Source: Pseudomonadota bacterium (GTDB taxonomy: Bacteria > Desulfobacterota > Desulfobacteria > Desulfobacterales > JAHIVH01). From it: a stretch of 64,000 bases of DNA. Where the stretch lies: assembly GCA_018816735.1 (NCBI GenBank), contig JAHIVH010000013.1, positions 1-64,000 on the forward strand. The letters run 5' to 3'. The position numbers were made by a program, and so were the translations under genes. Below, piece after piece: positions 7,287 through 16,424 of this stretch. Within the stretch, counting starts at the first letter, position 1. The number at the start of each line of letters is the position of its first letter. The notes under the pieces were generated by a model. It did not search any database. It was not told the DNA's origin and was given only the letters and a program-made list of their open reading frames with translations.

Positions 7287-9812
7287 ATGCCTGAAAAAAC
7301 AAAATTAACGGAACGGTTTTTTAACAGCGTCATTCTGGAACGGCCTGTTATTATCATTTTGATTATATTGGCAGTCGTCTCATTTCTCACGTATAAAGCC
7401 CGTGATTTCAAACTGGATGCCTCTGCAGAAACCCTTGTTCTTGAAAATGATGCGGACCTGCAGTTTTCAAGGGTAGTATATAAAAGGTACGGCATGCAGG
7501 AATTTATGATTTTGACCTGTTCGCCTTTTTCCGATATGTTTTCTGAACAGTCATTCGACCTTATCAAAACGATCAAAAAGGCGCTTCTGGAGATTAAAAG
7601 TGTGACATCGGTCACAACCATGCTTGATGTACCACTTCTTGAAAGCCCGCCGGTCCAGATACAGGATCTTAAAAACAATGTCAGAACACTTCAATCATCC
7701 GGGGTAGATAAAAAACTCGCCAGAGTAGAACTCGTGAACAGCCCTATATATAAAAATCTTCTTATCAGCCCTGATGGCAATACCACAGCACTGATCATTA
7801 ATATTGAAAATGACGATTTATACCGGGAACTCCTGGAAAGAAGGAATGACCTTCGAGATAAAATAAGAGAGGGCGATTATACTGAAGAAGAGAAAAAAGA
7901 TTACCTGATTGCCTCGGAAATGTTTCAAAATCATCGGGAACGGATGCGGAAAGAACAGCATGACGAAATTTTGAAAATAAGAGCCATCATGAACGACCAT
8001 AAAAAAGAAGCGGACCTGTTTTTAGGCGGTGTCAGCATGATTGCCGATGATCTGATCACGTTTATAAAAAACGACCTGAAAGTATTCGGGGCCGGCGTTC
8101 TTTTTTTTCTTGTTGTGACATTGGCCATTATTTTTAAGCGTCCCAGATGGGTTATACTGCCGCTTTTATGTTGCTCGTTTTCAGTCGTTTCCATGATGGG
8201 GCTTCTGGGTCTGTTTGGGTGGGAAGTAACGGTTATCTCTTCCAACTTCATATCATTACAATTAATTATCACGATGTCGCTGACCATCCATCTGATTGTC
8301 AGATATCGTGAGCTTCATGCCGGTTTTCCCGATTGGGATCAGCGAACCCTTGTTCTTAAAACCGTTAGCCAGATGATTAAACCTTGTGTGTATGCAAGCC
8401 TCACCACCATGGCCGGTTTCGGCTCCCTATTGTTCTGCAATATTCTGCCTGTCATAACATTTGGCTGGATGATGAGCGCGGGAATCGTTGTTTCAATGAT
8501 TATGACATTTTTTTTGTTTCCCGCCCTGCTGATGCTCATGAAAAAAGGAGCCCCGCCTCAACTCAAGGAAAACACGTTTGCGCTTACGTCCATTACTGCA
8601 AGATTCACGGAACATCATGGCAAACTGATCATGGTGACAGGCATTTTTTTACTGGTGGCCAGTGCTATTGGGATTAGCCGTTTGGTTGTGGAAAACAGTT
8701 TTATCGATTATTTCAAAAAAACGACTGAAATTTATCAGGGCATGAAAATTATCGATCAGAAACTTGGCGGGACCACACCACTGGATGTTTTGATTGATCT
8801 GACGTCAGATAATGCCCTAAAACCCGACAGCATGCATTCATCACCTGAAAAGAAAAGCAACAATGATTCAGATGATGCATTTGATGCGTTTGATGAATTT
8901 GATACCATCAAAACCGGTGAGAAATATTGGTTCACAGCAGAAAAAATGGATATCATCATGAAGGTCCATGATTATATCGAAAGCCTCCCGGAAACCGGAA
9001 AGGTCCTGTCGCTTGCCACCCTTTTAAAAGTGGCTGAGAAATTCAATGAGGGGAAGCCGTTTGATAATTTTCAGCTGGCTTTGCTGTATAGTGAGATCCC
9101 CGATGAATATAAGACCATGTTGCTTTCTCCTTACGTGTCTGTTGAAAATAATCAGGTCCGTTTTGCCATTCGTATAAAAGATTCTTTAAAAGATTTGAAA
9201 CGGGATCTGCTTCTGAAAAAGATGCGGCATGATATTGTGAATCAATTGGGCATCGATAATGATAAGGTCCATTTGTCAGGCATGCTCGTGTTATACAACA
9301 ATATGCTCCAAAGCCTCTTTAATTCCCAGATTTTAACCCTGGGGATCGTGATCATTGCCTTGTTAACCATGTTTCTCATTCTATTCAGATCTGTCAAAAT
9401 AGCATTTGTTGCCATATTCCCCAGTTTTCTTTCAATTGGATGCGTACTTGGTTTTATGGGATGGATGGGGATACCGCTTGATATGATGACCATTACCATC
9501 GCATCGATCAGTGTCGGTATTGCTGTGGATGATACGATTCATTACATCCATCGGTTCAGGCAGGAATTTGAAAAGGATCATGACTATATTAAAACGCTTC
9601 ATCGGTGCCATACAAGCATCGGGCATGCCATGCTCTATACATCCATCACCATTATCATCGGTTTTTCCATTTTGGCCCTGTCCAATTTTATTCCCAGTAT
9701 CTATTTCGGGCTGCTCACAGGACTTGCCATGTTCATTGCGCTTATTGCCGCGCTGACCCTTCTGCCGCAGCTGATTGTTTTTTTCAAACCAATGTCAAAG
9801 GCAGAGACGTGA
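7287..9812 (+). CDS. RND-superfamily (MMPL/HpnN-like) inner-membrane exporter
   Basis: An 841-residue integral membrane protein with the two-fold RND/MMPL layout. One N-terminal helix (residues about 16-36) is followed by a large periplasmic loop (about 40-265) and a bundle of helices (about 270-420). A further helix (about 450-470), a second large loop and a last bundle (about 675-835) follow. Conserved membrane motifs include the acidic GIAVDDTIHYIHRFRQE in the second half, typical of proton-coupled MMPL/patched-like proteins. The second loop carries an acidic insert with DDAFDAFDEFD near residues 530-540. COG1033-type exporters and hopanoid transporter HpnN share this plan. The upstream partner is MlaC/HpnM-like, so transfer of a lipid from the inner membrane to a periplasmic carrier is the likely job. 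The substrate is unknown. Confidence 0.85.
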   Translation: MPEKTKLTERFFNSVILERPVIIILIILAVVSFLTYKARDFKLDASAETLVLENDADLQFSRVVYKRYGMQEFMILTCSPFSDMFSEQSFDLIKTIKKALLEIKSVTSVTTMLDVPLLESPPVQIQDLKNNVRTLQSSGVDKKLARVELVNSPIYKNLLISPDGNTTALIINIENDDLYRELLERRNDLRDKIREGDYTEEEKKDYLIASEMFQNHRERMRKEQHDEILKIRAIMNDHKKEADLFLGGVSMIADDLITFIKNDLKVFGAGVLFFLVVTLAIIFKRPRWVILPLLCCSFSVVSMMGLLGLFGWEVTVISSNFISLQLIITMSLTIHLIVRYRELHAGFPDWDQRTLVLKTVSQMIKPCVYASLTTMAGFGSLLFCNILPVITFGWMMSAGIVVSMIMTFFLFPALLMLMKKGAPPQLKENTFALTSITARFTEHHGKLIMVTGIFLLVASAIGISRLVVENSFIDYFKKTTEIYQGMKIIDQKLGGTTPLDVLIDLTSDNALKPDSMHSSPEKKSNNDSDDAFDAFDEFDTIKTGEKYWFTAEKMDIIMKVHDYIESLPETGKVLSLATLLKVAEKFNEGKPFDNFQLALLYSEIPDEYKTMLLSPYVSVENNQVRFAIRIKDSLKDLKRDLLLKKMRHDIVNQLGIDNDKVHLSGMLVLYNNMLQSLFNSQILTLGIVIIALLTMFLILFRSVKIAFVAIFPSFLSIGCVLGFMGWMGIPLDMMTITIASISVGIAVDDTIHYIHRFRQEFEKDHDYIKTLHRCHTSIGHAMLYTSITIIIGFSILALSNFIPSIYFGLLTGLAMFIALIAALTLLPQLIVFFKPMSKAET

Positions 9813-9819
9813 TTATCGA

Positions 9820-10662
9820 CTATTTTCTGAATTTCCTGAACTCCCGGATCATTTTCTGACCAAAAGGCGTGAGTGCGGGCGGGAGCAAACGGTAAATCCA
9901 CCAGGTCAATCTGGCATGGAGGGGAAAGACAATTACGGGTTTGTTTCTGGCGGTGCCTTTTAAAATGAGCCGGGCCGCTTCGAAGGGATCGCTCATCTGT
10001 TTTTTCAGGATACGCGTCAGCAGGTTTTCATTCACATACTGAACTGCCTTTTCATGATGAATGTTCTTGACCGGTGTCTTTGCCCAGATGTCCGTGTTGA
10101 CAAGACCGGGACACGCCACGGTCACCTTGACGCCGAGCGCGGCTGCTTCATGACGCAACGTGGATGTGAGGCCAACAATGGCATGTTTGGTTGTGGCATA
10201 GGGCGATTTGGCAGGGAAGGGGATAAGCCCTGCAAGGGATGACATGTTGACAATATGGCCAAACCCCTGCTGTATCATTATTTTGTAGGCATAGTAAGTA
10301 CCATAGAGAAGTCCCATGAGATTCACGTCAATGACTTTTCGATAATCATCAATGGTAAGGTCACGCATTTCACCTGCAATGCTGACCCCCGCATTATTGA
10401 AAATATAATCGAGTTTGCCATAGGTTGAGACAATATCATCCAGGCAATGTTTAACGTTCTCCTCAACGGTTACATCCAGTTCACGGGCAAATGCCTGATG
10501 GCCTTCATGTTTGATTTGATCCACCGTTTCCTGAACGTTCAAGGTATTTCTTCCGGATGCGATGACAATGGCTTTTTGTCTGGCAAGCATCATGGCCAGG
10601 GCCTTTCCGATCCCTGCGCCTGCACCGGTTACCAGGGCAACCTTGTTTTCAAATATTTCCAT
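9820..10662 (-). CDS. Short-chain dehydrogenase/reductase (SDR)
   Basis: A 280-residue classical SDR. It has the TGAGAGIG nucleotide-binding turn near residues 12-19, NNAG at about 89-92, NMSSLAG with the catalytic Ser, and YATTK with the catalytic Tyr and Lys. GRN after the second strand (ASGRN) suggests NADP(H) preference, as a basic residue follows the Gly-rich turn. The substrate cannot be told; a C-terminal hydrophobic stretch (WWIYRLLPPALTPF) resembles SDRs acting on lipids or membrane-bound substrates. Its start lies 23 bases after the typA stop on the same strand, so it may be read from the typA promoter. It ends 8 bases from the convergent RND gene. Confidence 0.85.
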   Translation of the reverse strand: MEIFENKVALVTGAGAGIGKALAMMLARQKAIVIASGRNTLNVQETVDQIKHEGHQAFARELDVTVEENVKHCLDDIVSTYGKLDYIFNNAGVSIAGEMRDLTIDDYRKVIDVNLMGLLYGTYYAYKIMIQQGFGHIVNMSSLAGLIPFPAKSPYATTKHAIVGLTSTLRHEAAALGVKVTVACPGLVNTDIWAKTPVKNIHHEKAVQYVNENLLTRILKKQMSDPFEAARLILKGTARNKPVIVFPLHARLTWWIYRLLPPALTPFGQKMIREFRKFRK

Positions 10663-10685
10663 TTGATTTCTTTGTCTGCTTTTTT

Positions 10686-12521
10686 CTATTCCACATTTTT
10701 TTTAGGTCTGTGCTGTTTTCTTTCCTGTGCAGAAAGGATTTTTTTACGCAGACGGATTGATTTCGGGGTGACCTCAACCAGTTCATCCTTTCCGATAAAT
10801 GTCAGGGCGAATTCAAGAGTCATGGGTTTCACCGGAGAGCAAATGGTATTTTCATCCTTTCCTGATGCTCTCATGTTGGTCAGTTTCTTCTCCTTGCACG
10901 GATTCACATCCAGATCCTGCTCTTTGCTGTTTTCTCCGATAATGAGCCCTTCATAAACCGGTGTGCCGGGGATGATAAACAGTTGTCCCCGTGGTTCGAG
11001 ATTAAAAAGGCCATAGGCAACGCCCTTTCCTGCTCTGTCCGACACCAAAGAACCTGTGTATCGTGTCCTGAAATCTCCTTTGAATGGTTCGTACCCTGAA
11101 AATAAGGAGTTCATGATGCCTGTGCCTTTTGTATCGGTCAGAAACTCGTCCCGGTAACCAATAATGGCACGGGAAGGTGCTGCGAATTCCATGTTCACTC
11201 TGCCTCTGCCATTGTTGACCAGATTGACGATTTTGGCTTTTCTTAACGTCAGCTTTTCCGTAACGATACCCATGAAATTTTCATCACAATCCACAAACAG
11301 ACGTTCCACAGGTTCAAGTTTGACCCCATCTTTTTCCTTGAGGATGACTTCAGGTCTTCCCACGCATATTTCAAATCCTTCACGCCGCATGGTTTCAATC
11401 ATGATAGCCAGCTGAAATTCACCCCTTCCCTTGACGATGAAACTGTCGCGGTCTTCGGTTTCCTCCACCTGAATGGCCACATTGATCCGTGCTTCCTTTT
11501 CAAGTCGTTCCCGTATTTTACTCGACTGGACGATTTTTCCTTCCATGCCGGAGAAAGGCGAGTTGCTTATTGAAAATGCCATGGACACCGTGGGTTCATC
11601 CACTCTGATTCTAGGGAGGGCCTTGGGGTTGTCTCGCGTGCAGATGGTATCACCGATCTGGAAATCATCTATTCCTGAGACAACGGCAATATCTCCGGGT
11701 TCAACCTCTTCCACGTCCGTAACGGACGGCCCGTTATAAACCTGCAGTTTTGAAACATGGAGGTTGACCAGCCTGTTATTTTTTGTCACGCATACCAGGT
11801 GTTCTTTTGCACTGACCTTCCCATGAATGATTTTTCCGATTGCAAGCCTGCCGACATACTCCGAATAGCCAAGATCGGAGACAAGCATCTGGAAGGGTTC
11901 TTTCGGGTCATGACGTGGGGGCGGTATTTCCTTGATAATGGTTTCAAAAAGAATGTCCAGATTTTTGCCTTTTTCCTCAATCGATTTCTGGGCAATGCCT
12001 TCTCTGCTGATGGTATAAAGATATTTGAAATCAAGTTGTTCGTCTGTTGCATCCAGGTCGATAAACAGATCATAAATTTCATCAAGGACTTTTTCCGGAC
12101 GGGCATCGCCTCTATCGATTTTATTTATCGCCACAATGACCTTAAGGCCTGCTTCAAATGTCTTTTTAAGCACAAACCGGGTTTGAGGAAGCGGTCCTTC
12201 AGATGCGTCAACCAGAAGAATGGCACCATCGACCATGGAAAGCGCCCGCTCCACCTCGGCACCAAAATCCGCATGGCCCGGTGTGTCCAGAATATTGATT
12301 TTAACATTTTTCCAGAATACAGAACAATTCTTGGCCGATATGGTGATTCCCCGTTCACGCTCGAGATCCATCCGGTCCATGACTCTGTCTTCTACTTTCT
12401 GATGTTCCCTGAACGTGCCGCTTTGTTTGAACATGGCATCAACAAGGGTGGTCTTCCCATGATCAACATGGGCAATAATCGCTATATTTCGGATGGTGTC
12501 ATTATCCAATAACTGACTCAT
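10686..12521 (-). CDS. typA: Ribosome-associated translational GTPase TypA/BipA
   Basis: A 611-residue GTPase of the EF-G/LepA/TypA group. It shows the P-loop AHVDHGKTTL near residues 16-25, the switch I RERGITISAKN, DTPGHADFG (G3) and NKID (G4). After the EF-Tu-like domain II come the EF-G-like domains, and then the C-terminal domain specific to TypA (VNNGRGRVNMEF, then RGQLFIIPGTPVYEGLIIGE). Length and motif order match BipA proteins, which bind the 70S ribosome and help 50S assembly and stress adaptation. AAGGA lies just upstream of the ATG. An SDR gene follows closely. Confidence 0.97.
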   Translation of the reverse strand: MSQLLDNDTIRNIAIIAHVDHGKTTLVDAMFKQSGTFREHQKVEDRVMDRMDLERERGITISAKNCSVFWKNVKINILDTPGHADFGAEVERALSMVDGAILLVDASEGPLPQTRFVLKKTFEAGLKVIVAINKIDRGDARPEKVLDEIYDLFIDLDATDEQLDFKYLYTISREGIAQKSIEEKGKNLDILFETIIKEIPPPRHDPKEPFQMLVSDLGYSEYVGRLAIGKIIHGKVSAKEHLVCVTKNNRLVNLHVSKLQVYNGPSVTDVEEVEPGDIAVVSGIDDFQIGDTICTRDNPKALPRIRVDEPTVSMAFSISNSPFSGMEGKIVQSSKIRERLEKEARINVAIQVEETEDRDSFIVKGRGEFQLAIMIETMRREGFEICVGRPEVILKEKDGVKLEPVERLFVDCDENFMGIVTEKLTLRKAKIVNLVNNGRGRVNMEFAAPSRAIIGYRDEFLTDTKGTGIMNSLFSGYEPFKGDFRTRYTGSLVSDRAGKGVAYGLFNLEPRGQLFIIPGTPVYEGLIIGENSKEQDLDVNPCKEKKLTNMRASGKDENTICSPVKPMTLEFALTFIGKDELVEVTPKSIRLRKKILSAQERKQHRPKKNVE

Positions 12522-12709
12522 ATTCTTTCCTTAAAAAAAGTTAAATTCTCGCTTCATCACATGATGAAATTAAAGCCAACGGCTGGATATCAGAAAAACA
12601 ACAGGCTATCAAACGAAAAGTGACTATTGGGAAAAGAGGCTCCAGTAATCAGGCTGGTTTTTCAGGCAAATGGGACAGGTCGATCGCACCCTTAAAAAAT
12701 GTGTATGGC

Positions 12710-13246
12710 TTACCCCTCAAGGGTTCCATATCTGTTTATGAATATTTTGTCATAAGGAAGTGCGTCTTTTGGATGCCCCTCTGCTCTTTCGTCAGGATAT
12801 CCAATGGCTACAATCGATTCCACACAAAACGGATTGGGAATACCCAGAAGGCGCTTGATATATGATTCTGAGGTTTCATGGCTGTCATGCATGCGTTTTC
12901 TGACCTGAATCCAGCAACTTCCCAGATCCAATGACTGTGCGGCAAGATGGATGAAAATGGATGCAATGGAACAGTCCTCAACCCAGACGTCGCATTTTTC
13001 AGGGTCGGCAAGGACAACAACACCCAATGCCGCATGCTTCAAAAAAGAGGCGCCATGGGGTTTGGAACCGGCCAGCTTTTCAAGCGTGCTTTTATCTTTG
13101 ACAAAAATAAATTCCCAGGGATTCAGACTTCTGGATGAGGGCGAACGCAATACCGCTTCAACCAGAAGGTCCATTTTTTCAGGTTCAATGGGTTTGTCTT
13201 GAAAGCGCCTGATACTTCTTCTTTTGCGAATTAAATCGATAAACAT
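12710..13246 (-). CDS. Nitroreductase-family FMN oxidoreductase
   Basis: A 178-residue protein with the nitroreductase signature at its N-terminus (RKRRSIRRFQDKPI) and the substrate/FMN segment SPSSRSLNPWEFIFV. It has a second FMN contact region near the centre and ends with SIVAIGYPDE followed by the typical flexible tail. The family forms FMN-containing homodimers that use NAD(P)H to reduce nitroaromatics, quinones, flavins or enones; the physiological substrate here is not visible. It is divergent from the acyl-CoA ligase operon, with about 240 bases between them. Confidence 0.85.
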   Translation of the reverse strand: MFIDLIRKRRSIRRFQDKPIEPEKMDLLVEAVLRSPSSRSLNPWEFIFVKDKSTLEKLAGSKPHGASFLKHAALGVVVLADPEKCDVWVEDCSIASIFIHLAAQSLDLGSCWIQVRKRMHDSHETSESYIKRLLGIPNPFCVESIVAIGYPDERAEGHPKDALPYDKIFINRYGTLEG

Positions 13247-13325
13247 ATACGGTCTCTTTAAGCGGTTTTTAATCTTATTTTCATTTATCCTTCATTTTGT
13301 CAAGAGATACCATAATTCAAAATAG

Positions 13326-13358
13326 AACGATCGCTCGTTTTTTATATTGCTTTTGACA
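13326..13358 (+). promoter_or_regulatory. Operator-like dyad next to a -35 box upstream of the acyl-CoA ligase operon
   Basis: AACGA-TCGC-TCGTT at 13326-13339 is an imperfect palindrome of the kind bound by TetR-family regulators of acyl-CoA metabolism. TTGACA at 13353-13358 could be a -35 box; the best -10 (TATTGG, 13374-13379) is weak. The site is about 130 bases before the ligase start and could serve either divergent gene. The link to a TetR-type protein is inference; no regulator gene is adjacent. Confidence 0.35.
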
Positions 13359-13483
13359 CGATATTTATTTAATATTGGTTATTCTTGAATTTGATCCGGT
13401 TCAGGCCCTTTGGAAACCGATTAACATGGTCAGTTAAACAAGGCGTGTCCGGCGGATATAAAATTTAAAATTGCAGGAGTATT

Positions 13484-15634
13484 ATGTCAACATCTCAAAT
13501 CAGGGCGCTCATGACCCCACGATCGATTGCCATCGCCGGTGCCAGCAACAATATAAAAAAAATGGGGTCCCACCATTTACTCAGTATAATCAATGATGGA
13601 TTTAAAGGAGAAATTTATCCCATTCATCCCAAAGATCCCGTCATTCTTGGAAAGAAAGCCTATAAAACGGCAAAAGACATTCCTGAGGTGCCGGATCTGG
13701 TTATTCTTGTTGTGCCGTCTGTCCATATACCGGATCTTCTCGAGGATTTTGGAAAACAGGGAACCCGGAGTGCGATTATCATTACGGCCGGGTTCAAGGA
13801 AACCGGAGAAGATGGCGTCATCCTGGAAAACAGGATAAAAGAGATTGCAGATACCTATGGCATGCGATTTGTCGGTCCCAATTGCATTGGGATCATCAAC
13901 AGTGAAATTTCGTTGAATACAACGGTGCAGCCCATGCCGGTCAAACCGGGATGGCTGGGTATGATATCCCAGAGCGGGACCTATGTGGCCCAGACATTGA
14001 CCTATCTAGAAAAAAGAGGTATCCGTTTCAGCAAGGCAGTGAGTGTGGGAAATGAGGCTAACATTTCTCTCACGGATATTCTGGAATATCTGGGGAATGA
14101 TGAACAGACCCGGGCCATTGCCTTATATATTGAGGGGCTGAAGGACGTGCGCCGCTTTCTTGATGCGGCAAGGCAGATATCAAAGAAAAAGCCTATTGTG
14201 GCGCAATATACGGGCGGCTCAAAGGCAGGTGCCCGATCTTCCCTGGGACATACCGGTGCCATGGCCGGGCCGGACTATCTGTACGAGGGGCTTTTTAAAC
14301 AGGCCGGTGTTATCAGAGTGCATACCGTACAGGACCTTTACTGGATCGGATGGACTCTTGCCACCCAGCCCGTACCCAAAGGCAATCGCGTGGGCATTGT
14401 CACCAATTCCGGGGGGCCAGGATCGGCCATTGCCAATGAATGTGAAAAAAACGGTCTTGACGTGCCGGTCTTCAGTGAAAGCCTGCAACGAAAGCTTCGG
14501 GAATATCTTGAGCCCCATGCCCCATGTGGTAACCCTGTTGATTTTACGTTTTCCATGGATATCAAAAATTTCGGGACGACCGTTCCTGAACGGATCATTC
14601 AGGAAAACGGGGCTGACGGCATTATCTTTCATGGTCTTATGCAGACCGGAATCGCCAAGGCCAAATTCCCTCACCTGAAAAGTCTTTTGGGGGATATTTC
14701 AATGGATGACGTGATCCGATTTATGGAAGCTGAACCGAGAACGTCCTTGACGCTTCCGGACATAGACGTCCCCATCCTTGTGTCGTCTTTTTATGGTGAG
14801 GAGGATAATTGCATCCGAAAATGTCTGGATAACGATATCCCGGTTTTCACGACACCGGAAAGGGCGGCCCAGGGAATGGCCGCTCTCGTTCAATACAGGA
14901 AAATTACCGGGCGGAAGGATTTCAAAGCAGGTGAACTGCCGGCGCCTCTGCCTGAAGCCTCGAGAATGATAGATGAGCATCTGAAAACAGGCCAAAAGGC
15001 ATTGAATGAATTTGAGGCCAAAAAACTGCTTAAAATGTATGGCCTGCCGGTCACACGGGAATTCATGGCCATCACAGAAGAAGAAGCGGTTCATCGGGCG
15101 GATGAGCTCGGGTATCCGGTGGTGTTGAAAGGGTGTGATGCCGACATTCTTCATAAAACCGAAAAGGGGCTTGTGTTGTTGAATCTCGATTCACCAAAAA
15201 AAGTTAAAAAAGCATTTGAAGCGGTCAATAACGCTTCTGAATTCCCCATACCTGTGATTGTATCGGAAATGATAACAGGCTCACGGGAATTCATGGCAGG
15301 TATGGTCCGGGACAACCGGTTCGGATCATGCATCCTTTTCGGCCTGGGGGGGGTGTTTGCAGAAGTGTTGAAAGATACAACCTTCCGGCTGGCGCCGCTT
15401 TCTTCAGCCGAGGCACGGGAAATGATTGCCGATATAAAAGGTGCGGCGCTTCTTGAAGAAACCCGTGGCATGCCTGCTGTAAACAAGGATGCGATGGCAT
15501 CGTTGCTGTTCAGGTTAAGTCTTGTTTCAGCCATACATCCGGAGATCAGCGAGATCGATCTGAACCCGATCATTATCAGGGATGACAAACCAGTGATCGT
15601 CGATGCACTGGTCGCAATCAGAAGGATCGGATAG
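13484..15634 (+). CDS. Acyl-CoA synthetase (NDP-forming), fused alpha-beta subunits
   Basis: A 716-residue protein of the ADP/GDP-forming acetate/acyl-CoA ligase family, with alpha and beta parts on one chain. The N-terminal CoA-binding domain starts MTPRSIAIAGASNN. Succinyl-CoA-synthetase-like domains follow, with FVGPNCIGIIN and the phosphohistidine loop SLGHTGAMAG (His256). The C-terminal third is an ATP-grasp domain (LNEFEAKKLLKMYGLPVTRE; YPVVLKG; ending SEIDLNPIII). The enzyme interconverts an acyl-CoA plus ADP and Pi with the acid plus ATP and CoA. In anaerobes this often runs in the ATP-yielding direction, but the direction and acyl group cannot be read here. The stop is 8 bases from etfB, so the three genes form one operon. 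Confidence 0.9.
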   Translation: MSTSQIRALMTPRSIAIAGASNNIKKMGSHHLLSIINDGFKGEIYPIHPKDPVILGKKAYKTAKDIPEVPDLVILVVPSVHIPDLLEDFGKQGTRSAIIITAGFKETGEDGVILENRIKEIADTYGMRFVGPNCIGIINSEISLNTTVQPMPVKPGWLGMISQSGTYVAQTLTYLEKRGIRFSKAVSVGNEANISLTDILEYLGNDEQTRAIALYIEGLKDVRRFLDAARQISKKKPIVAQYTGGSKAGARSSLGHTGAMAGPDYLYEGLFKQAGVIRVHTVQDLYWIGWTLATQPVPKGNRVGIVTNSGGPGSAIANECEKNGLDVPVFSESLQRKLREYLEPHAPCGNPVDFTFSMDIKNFGTTVPERIIQENGADGIIFHGLMQTGIAKAKFPHLKSLLGDISMDDVIRFMEAEPRTSLTLPDIDVPILVSSFYGEEDNCIRKCLDNDIPVFTTPERAAQGMAALVQYRKITGRKDFKAGELPAPLPEASRMIDEHLKTGQKALNEFEAKKLLKMYGLPVTREFMAITEEEAVHRADELGYPVVLKGCDADILHKTEKGLVLLNLDSPKKVKKAFEAVNNASEFPIPVIVSEMITGSREFMAGMVRDNRFGSCILFGLGGVFAEVLKDTTFRLAPLSSAEAREMIADIKGAALLEETRGMPAVNKDAMASLLFRLSLVSAIHPEISEIDLNPIIIRDDKPVIVDALVAIRRIG

Positions 15635-15642
15635 GAGTTTTC

Positions 15643-16419
15643 ATGAAAATACTGGTTTGTGTCAAACAGGTGCCATATCAGGGCTCTCCTCTTGAAATCC
15701 AGGAGGATATCTGCTGGATTCGTGATCATGAGGATGTCGCCTATTGTATGAACAGGTATGATGAATATGCGATTGAAGAAGCGCTTCTTTTAAGTGAATC
15801 TTTCCCGGATACACACGTGGATGCCGTGTCTGTTGGTCCTGAACGTGTTTCAAAGACCCTGAGAAAAGCGCTTGCATTTGGTGCAGGACATGGCATTCAT
15901 ATTCTTGCCCGTTCAGAAAAACCGTTATCTCCTTTTGAAACAGCCTCGTTAATCGCATCCTATGCGAAAAAAGAGAATTATGACCTTGTTTTTACAGGGG
16001 TCATGGCAGAAGATGACATGCAGTGCCTTGTGGGACCCATGCTTGCCAAGTGTCTTTGCATTCCTTGCCAAACGGCCGCCATTAAAACCATACTTGATCC
16101 TCATGCAAAGAAAATAACGGTACAGTCGGAAGTGGAGGGCGGTTTTTATGAAACATCAGCATTGACCTTGCCTGCACTTGTTACTGTTCAGTCCGGTATC
16201 AATATTCCCCGATATCCGGCATTGTCCAATGTCCTGAGATCAAAATCCCAAAAACTGACTGTTATTGATGCAGAATCATTATCTGCTAATTCGGAAAGAG
16301 AAGTACTCTCAGACATTTCTCTTCCTGAAAAACCGGATAAAGGCGTGATCTTGACAGGGCTTCCGGAAGAAAAAGCAGATCGACTCTTAACGATTCTTCA
16401 TGAAAAATCGCTTCTTTAG
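15643..16419 (+). CDS. etfB: Electron transfer flavoprotein, beta subunit
   Basis: 258 residues starting MKILVCVKQVP, the hallmark ETF-beta opening. It contains MNRYDEYAIEEALLL and a central VDAVSVGPERVSKTLRKALAFGAG, then DLVFTGVMAEDD and LVTVQSGINIPRYP, the conserved LxTVxxxxNxPRYP segment. AGGAG lies just before the ATG. ETF carries electrons from acyl-CoA dehydrogenases to membrane ETF:quinone oxidoreductase, or bifurcates them. The partner dehydrogenase is not in the window. Its position between an acyl-CoA ligase and etfA points to a beta-oxidation or organic-acid pathway. Confidence 0.95.
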   Translation: MKILVCVKQVPYQGSPLEIQEDICWIRDHEDVAYCMNRYDEYAIEEALLLSESFPDTHVDAVSVGPERVSKTLRKALAFGAGHGIHILARSEKPLSPFETASLIASYAKKENYDLVFTGVMAEDDMQCLVGPMLAKCLCIPCQTAAIKTILDPHAKKITVQSEVEGGFYETSALTLPALVTVQSGINIPRYPALSNVLRSKSQKLTVIDAESLSANSEREVLSDISLPEKPDKGVILTGLPEEKADRLLTILHEKSLL

Positions 16420-16424
16420 GTGAA

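Noticed and set aside
11757-12512. 251-codon plus-strand ORF opposite typA
   Set aside because: Complementary shadow of the conserved typA coding frame.
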